Under the pieces are notes generated by a model. The model searched no databases, was not told the origin of the DNA, and saw only the letters and a program-made list of their open reading frames with translations. A stretch of DNA of 49,130 nt, taken from the NCBI GenBank assembly GCA_016219905.1, contig JACRKA010000014.1:1-49130 (forward strand), written 5' to 3'. This document shows, piece by piece, positions 1 through 13,702 of this stretch. The stretch's first letter is position 1. Each line of letters begins with the position of its first letter. The translations under genes were made by a program, and so were the position numbers. This stretch comes from Verrucomicrobiota bacterium (GTDB lineage: Bacteria > Verrucomicrobiota > Verrucomicrobiia > CAIQCK01).

Positions 1-1
1 A

Positions 2-961
2 GGGCGCAAGCTCAACTCCAGCGACACGGGCGACATTGACATGCTGCTCAAGCGCAGCACCGACAACGGCGCGACGTGGTCGGCCGCGCAGACCGTCTGG
101 GACGACGGCCCGAACGTCTGCGGCAATCCCTGCCCTGCCGTGGACCGCGACACCGGCACGATCTGGCTGCTGATGACGTGGAACCGCGGCGATGATCCCG
201 AATCAAAGATCGTCGCGCAGACCAGCAAGGACACGCGCCGCGTGTTCGTCACGAGTTCCACCGACGACGGCCTCACGTGGGCCAAACCGCGCGAGATCAC
301 CGCCGACGCGAAGCGGCCGAACTGGACGTGGTATGCCACCGGCCCCGGCGCGGGCATCCAGATCGAACACGGCCCGCACAAAAGCCGGCTCGTCATTCCC
401 TGCGATCACATCGAAGCTGGCACCGGCCACTATTACTCGCACATCATCTACTCCGACGACCACGGCCAAAGCTGGAAACTCGGCGGCAGGACGCCTCAAA
501 ACAAGGTCAACGAATGCGAAGTCGTGGAACTCACCGGCGGCCGGCTCCTCCTCAACATGCGCAACTACGACAAGACCCAGCGCGCCCGCCAGCAAGCCGT
601 CAGCAGCGACGGCGGCATGACATGGATCGACCAGCGCCACGTGCCGGAACTCATCGAGCCGATCTGCCAGGCCAGCATCCGCCGCTACTCGTGGCCAAGC
701 GACGGTCGCAAGAGCGTGCTGCTCTTTTCCAACCCCGCCAGCGCCAAGCGAAACAAGATGACGGTTCGCGCGAGCTTCGATGAAGGCCAGACGTGGCCCG
801 CGTCGCGCCTGCTCGACCCGCGTCCCAGCGCCTATTCCTGCCTCGCCGTCCTCCCCGACGGCACCATCGCCGTCCTCTACGAAGCCGGCGACAAACGCGC
901 CTACGAGAACATCGTTTTCGCCCGCTTCAATCTCGAATGGCTGACAGGCAAGCGCCCCTAG
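2..961 (+). CDS. Sialidase / BNR-repeat exo-glycosidase, 5'-truncated
   Basis: Only the C-terminal ~320 residues are present; the frame is open to the left edge, so the start and any signal peptide are missing. Five Asp-box motifs (S-x-D-x-G-x-x-W type: [40 protein letters not shown]) are spread along the fragment, as in six-bladed sialidase propellers. The family removes terminal sialic acids or related sugars from glycans, normally outside the cytoplasm. It could be a propeller of other specificity, because the catalytic Arg triad and Tyr/Glu pair cannot be assigned with certainty. The next gene starts 12 bases downstream but belongs to a different functional group. Confidence 0.85.
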   Translation, partial: GRKLNSSDTGDIDMLLKRSTDNGATWSAAQTVWDDGPNVCGNPCPAVDRDTGTIWLLMTWNRGDDPESKIVAQTSKDTRRVFVTSSTDDGLTWAKPREITADAKRPNWTWYATGPGAGIQIEHGPHKSRLVIPCDHIEAGTGHYYSHIIYSDDHGQSWKLGGRTPQNKVNECEVVELTGGRLLLNMRNYDKTQRARQQAVSSDGGMTWIDQRHVPELIEPICQASIRRYSWPSDGRKSVLLFSNPASAKRNKMTVRASFDEGQTWPASRLLDPRPSAYSCLAVLPDGTIAVLYEAGDKRAYENIVFARFNLEWLTGKRP

Positions 962-973
962 ACGGCACCCCAC

Positions 974-1963
974 ATGCGGCTGGGATTGACGCCGCTGCGC
1001 GTGGTCGGCTACGCTCTGCGCGTGGATTTTCCGCCGCTAGACTGGAGCCGCATCAAGACCTATCCGCTCCGCGAGCGCCCCAACAAAGTCCGCTCCGAGG
1101 ACTTCGCGCATGTGTGGGCCAAGGGCGGCTCCCTGCAATCGTTCCTCGACTCCTTGCCCAAAATCCTGGTTGCCCAGGATTTCCATGCTCTCGTCACCGA
1201 TATTGTCGCCGCGACGCGGAAGAAGAAGCCCGTGCTGGTCTGCATGGGCGCCCACGTCATCAAGTGCGGCCTCAGCCCCCTCATCGCAGACCTGATGCGC
1301 CGCGGCATCGTGTCGGCCGTCGCCACCAACGGCGCGGGGGCCATCCACGACTTCGAACTGGCCCTCATCGGCCAGACCAGCGAAGATGTCCAGCGCGGCC
1401 TCGACGATGGCAGCTTCGGGATGATTGATGAAACCGGCCGCCTGATGAACGCCGCGATCAAGGAAGGCGTCTCGCAAGGCATCGGCGCAGGCCGCGCGCT
1501 CGGCGAGGCCGTCGTCAAAGGCAACTTCCCCAACCGCGAACTGAGCATCCTCAACGCCGGTGTCACCGCCCATGTCCCCGTCACCGTCCACATCGCCCTC
1601 GGCACCGACATCATCCACCAACACCCCACCTGCGACGGCGCGGCCCTCGGCGAGGCGAGCTACATGGATTTCCAGCGGCTCGCAGCCATCGTGGCAACGT
1701 TAGGTGACGGCGGCGTCGTCCTCAACATCGGCTCGGCGGTCGTGATGCCCGAGGTTTTCCTGAAGGCGCTCACCGTCGCCCGGAACCTCGGCCACAAAGT
1801 CGAGAACTTCACCACGGCGACGTTCGACATGATCCGCCACTATAGGCCGACGGAGAACATCGTCCGCCGCCCCGTCCACAAAGGCGGCCAAGGCTACTAC
1901 ATCATCGGCCACCACGAACTGATGCTGCCATTGCTCGCCGCCGCGGTCATTGAACAATCATGA
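974..1963 (+). CDS. Conserved protein resembling deoxyhypusine synthase, first gene of the heptose/Kdo operon
   Basis: A 329-residue soluble protein of uncertain role. The stretch ATNGAGAIHDFELALIG, then a glycine-rich LNIGSAVVMPEVFLKAL and the C-terminal GGQGYYIIGHHE recall the NAD-binding Rossmann-type fold of deoxyhypusine and homospermidine synthases, but I see no clear active-site lysine of that family, so the assignment is tentative. Its stop overlaps the hldA start (ATGA), which ties it to heptose/LPS synthesis. The first ~16 residues look non-conserved; a GTG at 1022 (VDFPPLDWSRIK) is a plausible alternative start, and neither has a clear ribosome site. Confidence 0.6.
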   Translation: MRLGLTPLRVVGYALRVDFPPLDWSRIKTYPLRERPNKVRSEDFAHVWAKGGSLQSFLDSLPKILVAQDFHALVTDIVAATRKKKPVLVCMGAHVIKCGLSPLIADLMRRGIVSAVATNGAGAIHDFELALIGQTSEDVQRGLDDGSFGMIDETGRLMNAAIKEGVSQGIGAGRALGEAVVKGNFPNRELSILNAGVTAHVPVTVHIALGTDIIHQHPTCDGAALGEASYMDFQRLAAIVATLGDGGVVLNIGSAVVMPEVFLKALTVARNLGHKVENFTTATFDMIRHYRPTENIVRRPVHKGGQGYYIIGHHELMLPLLAAAVIEQS

Positions 1964-2928
1964 ACGGCATCTCCAACAAACGCCTCCGGCAACTGCTCGC
2001 GGCCTTCCACAACCGCCGCGTCCTCGTCGTCGGCGACGTCATGCTCGATCACTTCACCTACGGCCGGTGCGACCGGATTTCACCCGAAGCGCCCGTCCCG
2101 ATCATCGAAGTCACCCGCGAGGAATGGCATCCCGGTGGCGCCGCCAACACCGCGCGCAACGTCGGCTCCCTCGGCGGCCGGGCCACGCTCATCGGTGGCA
2201 TTGGTGCCGACGACGCCGGCAACAAACTCAAGAGCCTTCTCAGCACCGAAGGCGTCGAGTCGGAAAACCTGCTCGTCCGCCCCTCCACGCCCACCATCCG
2301 CAAGACCCGCATCATCGCCCAGCACCAGCAGCTTTGCCGCGTGGACCGCGAGCAATGCGCCGCCCTCACCGCCGCCGAGGCGGCGCAGGTGGTCCAGTCC
2401 ATCCGCGCGCAACGCCGGTTCGACGCCATCATCATCTGCGACTACGGCAAAGGTTTCATCACCCAATCGCTGCTCGATGCCCTCAAGCGTCTCGCCCCTG
2501 TCGTCACGCTCGACCCGAAACCCACGCGGCATCAGCGGCTCAACGGTCTCACCGCCATGACCCCCAACCGCGCCGAGACGCTGCAACTGGCTGGCCGGCC
2601 GTCAGGCGACGGCGACTGGCGCGCCGCGGCCGAGGCGGTGTTGAAGAAATGGCGGCCCAAGATGTTGCTCAGCACGCTCGGCGAACAAGGCATGTGCCTG
2701 TTCCAGCAAGGCAAGCCGCCGCACCTGATCCCGACCGTCGCGCGCGAAGTGTTCGATGTCAGCGGCGCGGGCGACACGGCGATTGCGGCGTTCACGCTCG
2801 CCTTGGCCAGCGGCGCGACGCCGGTCGAGGCGGCCACCATCTCCAACCACGCGGCGGGCGTGGTCGTCGGCAAACTGGGCACCGCCACCTGCACGCCGGA
2901 CGAACTGCGCGCGAGCTTTGACCGATGA
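1960..2928 (+). CDS. hldA: D-glycero-beta-D-manno-heptose-7-phosphate kinase (HldE N-domain type)
   Basis: PfkB-family sugar kinase of 322 residues that phosphorylates heptose 7-phosphate at C1 for the LPS inner core. VLVVGDVMLDHFTYG (21-35), RISPEAPVP (39-47) and HPGGAANTARNVGSLGG (57-73) are the usual RfaE substrate-site motifs; DVSGAGDT (266-273) is the PfkB signature with catalytic Asp272. It is a stand-alone kinase: the cytidylyltransferase half of bifunctional HldE is absent and no hldC is seen in the window. It overlaps the preceding gene and gmhB by 4 bases each, so translation is probably coupled. Confidence 0.93.
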   Translation: MNGISNKRLRQLLAAFHNRRVLVVGDVMLDHFTYGRCDRISPEAPVPIIEVTREEWHPGGAANTARNVGSLGGRATLIGGIGADDAGNKLKSLLSTEGVESENLLVRPSTPTIRKTRIIAQHQQLCRVDREQCAALTAAEAAQVVQSIRAQRRFDAIIICDYGKGFITQSLLDALKRLAPVVTLDPKPTRHQRLNGLTAMTPNRAETLQLAGRPSGDGDWRAAAEAVLKKWRPKMLLSTLGEQGMCLFQQGKPPHLIPTVAREVFDVSGAGDTAIAAFTLALASGATPVEAATISNHAAGVVVGKLGTATCTPDELRASFDR

Positions 2929-3478
2929 AGAAACCAACGACACCCCGCGCCGTCTTCATTGACCGCGACGGCACGCTTGTCGAAGAGATCCATTACCTGC
3001 ACCGCCCCGAAGACGTGATCATCGTCAAAGGCGCGGCGGCTGCGCTGAAGAAGCTCCGGCGCGCCGGCTTCCTCATCTTCATCATCACCAACCAGGCCGG
3101 CATCGGGCGCGGCTACTACACCGAGGCCGACATGCAACGCGTGCACCGGCATCTGCTCGGCGCGCTCGGCAAGGACGGCGCGGCGGTGGACGGCGTCTAT
3201 TTCTGCCCGCACCACCCCGACGACCGCTGCAACTGCCGCAAGCCGTCGCCGAAGTTCCTTTTCGACGCCGCCGCGCAATTCAAAATCCAACTGGCCGACT
3301 CGTTCATGATCGGCGACCGCATCGGCGACCTCGAAGCCGGCCGGCGCGCCGGCGCGCGCAGCATCCTTGTCCGCACCGGCTACGGCGAGGAGGAGTTCAA
3401 GCAGGCCGGCGACAAACTGCCCGCTGACCACGTCGCGAAGGATTTATCCACGGCGATCAACTGGATCCTGAAACAGAA

Positions 3479-3482
<4 letters not shown>
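2925..3482 (+). CDS. gmhB: D-glycero-beta-D-manno-heptose-1,7-bisphosphate 7-phosphatase
   Basis: HAD-family phosphatase of 185 residues, acting directly after HldA in ADP-heptose synthesis. Motif I is FIDRDGTLVEE with Asp13/Asp15; motif II is IITNQAGIGRG (53-63), typical of the HisB-N/GmhB group; a zinc-binding set C94-x-H96...C102-x-C104 is followed by RKPSP; motif III-IV is FMIGDRIGDLEAGRRAG. Histidinol phosphatase shares these motifs, but position between hldA and kdsB favours GmhB. It overlaps both neighbours by ATGA junctions. Confidence 0.93.
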
Positions 3483-6672
<3,190 letters not shown>

Positions 6673-6698
<26 letters not shown>

Positions 6699-7254
6699 AG
6701 CAAAACGCGTCCGGTTGTTGTTGTTGGACGTGGACGGCGTGTTGACCGACGGCCGGCTTTACATCGGCGAGGCGGTCGGCACCGACGGCCGCCCGCTGAG
6801 CGTGGAACTGAAGGCTTTTCACATTCAGGACGGCCATGCTATGAAGATGGCGGCCCGCGGAGGGTTGATCGTGGGTTGGGTTTCCAGCCGACATTCACCG
6901 GTCACGGCCCGGCGCGCGAAGGAACTGGGCATCCGGCTGTTGGCGCAGCCGGAGCCGGGCCAGTCGCCTCCGCCGCCGAAGCTCGATGCCGTGCGCCGGA
7001 TGGCGGCGCAAGAGGGCGTCGGCTTGGATGAGGTTTGTTTCGTGGGCGATGATCTGGTGGACTTGCCGGTCCTGGCAACGGTTGGTCTGCCGGTCGCCGT
7101 GGCGAACGGCGTGGCCGAGGTGCGACGCGCAGCGGTTTACGTGACGCGGCAACCGGGCGGTGACGGCGCGGTGCGCGAGGTGATCGAGTTGATTTTGAAG
7201 GGCCAGGGCAAGTGGGACGGTTTGTTGGAGCGGTATCGGACTGAAACGACATGA
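6673..7254 (+). CDS. kdsC: Kdo-8-phosphate phosphatase (HAD family)
   Basis: Removes phosphate from Kdo 8-phosphate, the step between KdsA and KdsB. The 193 residues hold [18 protein letters not shown] (Asp19, Asp21), [16 protein letters not shown], the WVSSRHS motif and [12 protein letters not shown], the usual KdsC set for a small cap-less tetrameric phosphatase. The best start is GTG at 6673, inside kdsA (26-base overlap), because no ATG lies before the first catalytic motif. A proline stretch QSPPPPK replaces the usual loop at residues ~97-103. It is followed by lptC through an ATGA overlap. Confidence 0.93.
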
Positions 7255-7751
7255 AACGCTGGTTGTTGCTGGTGGGCACAGTGGCGACGATTGCGGCGTG
7301 GGCGCAGACCAATGCGCCTGCGCCGTCCGGCACGCCCGCGTCCACCAATGCACCCGCGGCCGCGATGGCGCCGGAGGCCGGCTCCGTGAAGGGTTTCATG
7401 GTGCCGGAGTATGACGAGACGGGCCAGTTGCGGTGGAAGATGTTTGGCGACACAGCCCGCGTGTTGTTGACAGGCGGGAAGGTCGAGGTGCATGTGATGA
7501 AGATCGAGGTTTACCGCGGCAACGCGGTGGACATGACGATGCGGTCGCCGGTGTGCCTGTTTGACCGCGCGGCCAAACTGGCGACCTCGGACCGGGCGGT
7601 CGAGATCGTCGCGACGAACATGACGGTGACCGGCATAGGATTTGATTGGAACGCAGCGGACAGCGTGGTGAAGATACGCAATGACGTGACGGTGACGTTG
7701 CAGAACCGGCAGGGGTCGGTCTTCCTGCCGCTGAAGTCGCAACCACAGTGA
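7251..7751 (+). CDS. lptC: LptC-like LPS export component with signal sequence
   Basis: A 166-residue exported protein. The N-terminus [19 protein letters not shown] is a signal peptide or short anchor, followed by an Ala/Pro/Thr-rich linker (20-45) and a single LptC/OstA-like beta-jellyroll region (FMVPEYDETGQLRWKMFGDTA ... MRSPVCLFDRAAKLATSDR). In LPS export LptC links the inner-membrane LptBFG transporter to periplasmic LptA. Similarity to known LptC is at the level of pattern only; the placement directly before lptA and lptB is the stronger evidence. lptF and lptG are not in the window. Confidence 0.75.
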   Translation: MKRWLLLVGTVATIAAWAQTNAPAPSGTPASTNAPAAAMAPEAGSVKGFMVPEYDETGQLRWKMFGDTARVLLTGGKVEVHVMKIEVYRGNAVDMTMRSPVCLFDRAAKLATSDRAVEIVATNMTVTGIGFDWNAADSVVKIRNDVTVTLQNRQGSVFLPLKSQPQ

Positions 7752-8440
7752 AACTGAACAGACAACTGGCATCCGGAGCCGCCGCGTGGCTGTTGGCCGC
7801 GCCTGCTGCGTGGCCGCAGGACACGGCAACGCCGCCGTCGCCTGCCCCGGAGGTGCCCCCGATGCCCTTGCCGGCATTCGCCCCGCCGGCAAGACCGTCG
7901 CCGGGACAGATCAACCTGCGGCCCGGCGAACCGGCCATCGTGGAGAAGCTGTCCAGCGCCGCGCCGACGGTCATCACTTCGGACGAGTTGCAGATGAGCA
8001 TGGACAAGAAGGTGGCGACGTTTACCGGCCACGTGAAGGTGGTGGATCCGCAAGGCACGATGACGGCCGACAAGATGATTGTTTACCTTGCCGAGGGCGG
8101 CAGCAGCGGCAGCAGCGTGAACAAGATCGAGGCGACCGGCGGCGTGGTGATTTCGCAGGAAGGCCGCCGGGCGATCGCTGACGAGGCGGTTTACACGGCG
8201 GCCGACCGGATCGTGATCCTCAGCGGCGCGGCCCAGGTCCAAACCGGCAACAGCCTCGTGACGGGCGAGACCATCGTGTATGACATGAACAAGAACACCG
8301 CCGTGGTCAAAGGCAGGCCGCGCATGACAATCCCACAGAGCCAGAAGGGCGGCGGTTCCGGCGGCTTGTTCCCCAGCATGCCGAAGTTGCCAACGCCGAC
8401 GCCCGCGCCAACATCCATGCCAACACCCGGAGGTCCGTAG
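7748..8440 (+). CDS. lptA: LptA/OstA-like periplasmic LPS transport protein
   Basis: A 230-residue periplasmic protein starting at a GTG that overlaps the lptC stop (GTGA). Residues 1-22 form a signal peptide (WLLAAPAAWPQ), then a Pro/Ala-rich linker to ~55. The OstA domain begins at ITSDELQMSMDKKVATFTGHV and shows the repeated pattern of short strands GHVKVVD, IEATGGVVI, ADEAVYTA, GAAQVQTG, GETIVYDMNKNTAVVKGRP, ending in a Pro/Thr/Met-rich tail. LptA forms the periplasmic bridge carrying LPS to the outer membrane LptDE. The context before lptB supports the call. Confidence 0.85.
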   Translation: MKLNRQLASGAAAWLLAAPAAWPQDTATPPSPAPEVPPMPLPAFAPPARPSPGQINLRPGEPAIVEKLSSAAPTVITSDELQMSMDKKVATFTGHVKVVDPQGTMTADKMIVYLAEGGSSGSSVNKIEATGGVVISQEGRRAIADEAVYTAADRIVILSGAAQVQTGNSLVTGETIVYDMNKNTAVVKGRPRMTIPQSQKGGGSGGLFPSMPKLPTPTPAPTSMPTPGGP

Positions 8441-8449
8441 CAAAGGTTC

Positions 8450-9175
8450 ATGGCAGCGCTCCTGCAAACCCGAGGGCTGGTCAAGGCATACCGCGGCCAG
8501 CGCGTCGTCAATGGCGTGGACGTTTCCGTCAACCGCGGCGAAGTGGTGGGCTTGCTCGGCCCGAACGGCGCCGGCAAGACGACCTGCTTCTACATGATCG
8601 TCGGGCTGCTGCGCCCGACCAAGGGCAAGGTGGTTTTCGAAAACCGCGACGTGACGCGGCTGCCGATGTATCGCCGCGCGCGGGTTGGCATCGGGTATCT
8701 GGCCCAGGAACCTTCCATTTTCCGCAAGCTGACGGTCGAGGAGAACATCATGGCCGTGCTGGAGACGCTCCCCTACTCCGGCCGCGAGCGAAAGCTGCGT
8801 CTCCAGTATCTGCTGGAGGAACTGGACATCGCCGCGCTGGCCAAGCACAAGGCCTACACGTTGTCGGGCGGCGAACGCCGCCGGCTCGAGATCACGCGGG
8901 CGCTGGTGACCGCGCCGAAGCTGCTGTTGCTGGACGAGCCGTTCAGTGGCGTGGACCCGATTGCGGTCTATGAGGTGCAGCAGATCATCCGGCGGCTGCG
9001 CGACAAAGGCCTCGGCCTGCTCATCACGGACCACAACGTCCGCGAGACGCTGGCGATCGTGGACCGCGCCTACCTGATCCACCAAGGCGCCGTGGTCAGC
9101 GAGGGCACAAGCGAGTTTTTGATAAATGACCCGACCAGTCGTAAGCTTTACTTGGGTCCCGAGTTCAACATGTGA
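8450..9175 (+). CDS. lptB: LPS export ABC transporter ATPase
   Basis: A 241-residue ATPase that powers extraction of LPS from the inner membrane with LptFG. Walker A GPNGAGKTT (37-45), Q-loop YLAQEPSIF, signature LSGGERRR (138-145), Walker B LLLLDEPFSGVDP and H-loop LLITDHNVRETL are all intact. YLAQEPSIFRKLTVEENI is characteristic of LptB. An AAAGG ribosome site lies 4 bases before the ATG. In many proteobacteria lptB is followed by rpoN and then hpf; here hpf follows directly and rpoN is missing. Confidence 0.96.
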   Translation: MAALLQTRGLVKAYRGQRVVNGVDVSVNRGEVVGLLGPNGAGKTTCFYMIVGLLRPTKGKVVFENRDVTRLPMYRRARVGIGYLAQEPSIFRKLTVEENIMAVLETLPYSGRERKLRLQYLLEELDIAALAKHKAYTLSGGERRRLEITRALVTAPKLLLLDEPFSGVDPIAVYEVQQIIRRLRDKGLGLLITDHNVRETLAIVDRAYLIHQGAVVSEGTSEFLINDPTSRKLYLGPEFNM

Positions 9176-9210
9176 ACAGAACCCCCGCACCCAACTGAAA
9201 GGAGAACCCC

Positions 9211-9780
9211 ATGCCACACACAGCCCCAGTGGTCAGCGTTACCGGACGTCATGTCAGCGTGACCGAGGCGATGAAGGATTACGCCCGCAAAAAGCTCGAA
9301 CATATCGGCATAGATTCCCCGCGCATCCTGAACGCCCAGGTGATCCTCGAAGTGGAGAAGTATCGCCACATCGCGGAGGTCATCCTGCACTGCAACAACC
9401 ACATCTCCATCGAGGCCAAGGAAGCCAGCGAAGACATGTATGCCTCGATTGACCAGGTGGTGGCGAAGCTGATGCGGCAACTGCGCAAGGCCAAGACCAA
9501 GATCCAGCGCCACAATCCGCGCAAGACCCAGATGGCGGAGGTGCCGTTGCACATCATCGAGGCCATCGGTCGCGACGAGGAAGAACAGGACATCACCCAC
9601 CGCGTGGTCCGCACCGAGCGGTTCTCGCTCAAACCGATGTTTGTGGACGAGGCGGTGCTTCAACTGGAGTTGTCGCCCAAGATATTTCTGGTCTTCCAGA
9701 ACGCGGAGAACGAGCGGATCAACGTGTTGTATCGCCGCAAGAACGGCGACTTCGGCCTGATTGATCCGCACATGAGTTGA
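9211..9780 (+). CDS. hpf: Ribosome hibernation promoting factor, long form
   Basis: Binds the 30S decoding site and dimerises ribosomes into inactive 100S particles during slow growth. The N-terminal domain (residues ~6-110) has VSVTGRHVSVTEAMKDYARKKLEHI and ASEDMYASIDQVVAKLMRQLRKAKTKI; a linker leads to the C-terminal dimerisation domain (~130-185) with RTERFSLKPMFVDEAVLQLE and YRRKNGDFGLIDP. At 189 residues it is the long HPF, which does not need RMF. The start is fixed by a strong AAAGGAG site at 9198-9204, six bases before the ATG. It stands between lptB and hprK. Confidence 0.95.
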   Translation: MPHTAPVVSVTGRHVSVTEAMKDYARKKLEHIGIDSPRILNAQVILEVEKYRHIAEVILHCNNHISIEAKEASEDMYASIDQVVAKLMRQLRKAKTKIQRHNPRKTQMAEVPLHIIEAIGRDEEEQDITHRVVRTERFSLKPMFVDEAVLQLELSPKIFLVFQNAENERINVLYRRKNGDFGLIDPHMS

Positions 9781-9789
9781 GCCGCCTTC

Positions 9790-10752
9790 ATGCAGTCCAA
9801 GCCCATCACGGTCAAGTCCATCAGCGTCGAGCAGTTCTATACGGCGCATGCGCCGCAGTTGCGCATGAGCCTGATCGCGGGCGCCACCGGGCTGCAGCGC
9901 AAGATCCGCGAATCCACCGTCAACCGGCCGGGGCTGGCCTTGTCGGGGTTCTTCCAGTATTTCGCCTGGGAACGCGTTCAGGTCATCGGCAATGCCGAGA
10001 CCGCCTATGTGAAGTCCCTCTCGTCAGCCGAGCGCCGCAAGCGCATCCGGGCGTTTCTCGCGCACAAAATCCCCTGCGTGGTGCTGGCCCGCAACATCCG
10101 GCCGACCCGTGAAGCCCTCGAGGAAGCCGAATCGTTCCGCGTGCCGGTCTTCCGCTCGCCGCTGGTCACCGGCCGCCTGATCAACCTCGCCACGCTGCTG
10201 CTGGACATGGACTTCGCCCCCCGCATCACCGAACACGGCACCATGGTTGACATCCTCGGAATCGGCGTGTTAATCAAGGGCGAAAGCGGCGTCGGCAAGA
10301 GCGAGTGCGCCCTGTCCTTGGTGGAACGCGGTTACAGCCTCGTCAGCGACGACATCACGCGGATCTACGTCCTCGACGGCCGGGAGCTGATGGCCACCAG
10401 CGATCCCCAGACGCGCTACCATATGGAGGTGCGCGGCTTGGGGATCATCAACGTCGCCTCGGTCTTCGGCGTCGGCGCGGTGCGCAACGAGAAGCGGGTG
10501 GACTTCGTGGTCACCCTCAAGGAGTGGAACGCGGTCTCCGAAGTCGAGCGCGTGGGCATGGAGCAGGTCCACTGCAAGATCCTCGGCATCGAGGTGCCGC
10601 ACGTCACCGTGCCCGTCCGGCCCGGCCGCGACATCGCGCGCCTGGTCGAGGTGGCCGCCCTGGACCAGAAGCTGCGCGGCATGGGCCATAACGTGGCCAA
10701 GGAATTCAACGAGCGGCTGATCGCGAGGATGCGCAAGGACGGACAACGATGA
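9790..10752 (+). CDS. hprK: HPr kinase/phosphorylase
   Basis: Phosphorylates and dephosphorylates HPr on its regulatory serine in response to metabolites. The 320 residues contain an N-terminal DRTGG-like domain (1-~135) and a C-terminal kinase with EHGTMVDI (His149), the P-loop GESGVGKS (164-171), SDDITRIYV and the HprK signature MEVRGLGIINVASVFG, followed by the K3-type region VPVRPGRD. The stop overlaps ptsH (ATGA), which is its substrate gene. In Gram-negative bacteria HprK usually serves regulation rather than sugar uptake. Confidence 0.96.
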   Translation: MQSKPITVKSISVEQFYTAHAPQLRMSLIAGATGLQRKIRESTVNRPGLALSGFFQYFAWERVQVIGNAETAYVKSLSSAERRKRIRAFLAHKIPCVVLARNIRPTREALEEAESFRVPVFRSPLVTGRLINLATLLLDMDFAPRITEHGTMVDILGIGVLIKGESGVGKSECALSLVERGYSLVSDDITRIYVLDGRELMATSDPQTRYHMEVRGLGIINVASVFGVGAVRNEKRVDFVVTLKEWNAVSEVERVGMEQVHCKILGIEVPHVTVPVRPGRDIARLVEVAALDQKLRGMGHNVAKEFNERLIARMRKDGQR

Positions 10753-11054
10753 AACAAGCTTCGAGCCACGACGACGACCGTCGCGGCGCGTTGACACGTG
10801 AAGTCACGATACAGAACAAGCTGGGCATCCATGCCCGGCCCGCGGCCTCTTTCGTCAAGACCGCGGGGCGGTTCCGTTGCGATATCAGCATCGAAAAAGA
10901 TGGCGAAACGGTCAATGGCAAGTCCATCATGGGCTTGATGATGCTGGCTGCCGGCCAGGGAACGAAACTGCGCATCACCGCCTCAGGCGAAGATGCCGCC
11001 GCTGCGCTCAATGAGATTGAAGGCCTGATTGCGCGCAAGTTCGGCGAAGATTGA
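10749..11054 (+). CDS. ptsH: Phosphocarrier protein HPr
   Basis: A 101-residue HPr with both phosphorylation sites: His28 in NKLGIHARPAASFV (accepts phosphate from enzyme I) and Ser59 in GKSIMGLMML (target of HprK). The first ~15 residues (MKQASSHDDDRRGAL) are a polar extension not found in the ~88-residue standard protein; an internal start closer to the domain is possible but no ATG is available. A 64-base gap with no obvious feature separates it from ptsI. No EII permease component is present nearby. Confidence 0.95.
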   Translation: MKQASSHDDDRRGALTREVTIQNKLGIHARPAASFVKTAGRFRCDISIEKDGETVNGKSIMGLMMLAAGQGTKLRITASGEDAAAALNEIEGLIARKFGED

Positions 11055-11118
11055 CAACTTCCGGAGCCATGGCGGACAGAAGCCAGACTCGCACCAGCAT
11101 CCATGACGACGGACCGAA

Positions 11119-12918
<1,800 letters not shown>

Positions 12919-12921
12919 CCC

Positions 12922-13677
12922 ATGAAACTCCTCGTCCTTGCCGCCGGCTACGCCACCCGGCTCTACCCGCTGACCCTCAACAAGGCCAAGCCCCTGCTCG
13001 ACGTGGCCGGCCGCCCGATGATCGAGCACCTGCTCGACAAGTTCGCCGGCAAGCCCGGCCTCGACGAAATCCTCGTCGTCACCAACGCCAAGTTCGCCGC
13101 CGACTTCGAGCGCTGGGGCCGGGACTACGCCCGCCGCCGGCCCGGCACGCGCGTCACCACCATCAACGACCGCTCCACCTCCGACGCCGATAAACTCGGC
13201 GCCGTCGGCGACATGAACCTCGTCGTCAACCAGACCCGGCTCGACGATGACCTCATCGTCGTCGCCGGCGACAACCTTTTTGATCAGCCGGCGGACGAGT
13301 TCCTCGCAGCCGCCCGCCGCAACGCCGGGCAGGGGCGCGCGACCATCGTCACCTACGACGTCGGCAACCTCGAAGAGGTGCGCAAGAAATACAACCACCT
13401 CAAACTCGACGCCGACGGCCGGGTCATCCACTTCAGCGAGAAAGACCCCGACGCCACCGGCACCGTGACAGCAATTTGTCTTTACTATTTCCCACAAAAC
13501 ACCGTTAAACTCATCGCCCGTTACCTGGCCGAGGGGAACAACCCGGACCAGCCGGGCCGTTACATCGGCTGGCTCTACAAGCAGACGCCGGTTTACACGT
13601 ATCAGATCCGCGGCCGATGGCTCGACATCGGCAGCAAGGAAACGCTCGAACAAGCGAACCGAGAGTTCGCGCAATAG
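12922..13677 (+). CDS. Sugar-phosphate nucleotidyltransferase (NTP-transferase family)
   Basis: A 251-residue enzyme that couples a sugar 1-phosphate to a nucleotide. It begins [20 protein letters not shown] with the signature loop, then [18 protein letters not shown] and VVAGDNLFD (metal-binding Asp), [18 protein letters not shown], and ends [19 protein letters not shown]. This pattern fits glucose-1-phosphate thymidylyl- or uridylyltransferase-like enzymes; the exact sugar cannot be read. It lacks the usual left-handed beta-helix tail. It starts 3 bases after ptsI, so it is probably co-transcribed with the PTS genes. Confidence 0.88.
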   Translation: MKLLVLAAGYATRLYPLTLNKAKPLLDVAGRPMIEHLLDKFAGKPGLDEILVVTNAKFAADFERWGRDYARRRPGTRVTTINDRSTSDADKLGAVGDMNLVVNQTRLDDDLIVVAGDNLFDQPADEFLAAARRNAGQGRATIVTYDVGNLEEVRKKYNHLKLDADGRVIHFSEKDPDATGTVTAICLYYFPQNTVKLIARYLAEGNNPDQPGRYIGWLYKQTPVYTYQIRGRWLDIGSKETLEQANREFAQ

Positions 13678-13702
13678 AAACAGCAGAAGGAAAACAAAGG
13701 AC

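Noticed and set aside
13678-13702. SAM riboswitch before metK
   Set aside because: Only 25 bases separate metK from the previous gene; too short for any known SAM riboswitch.
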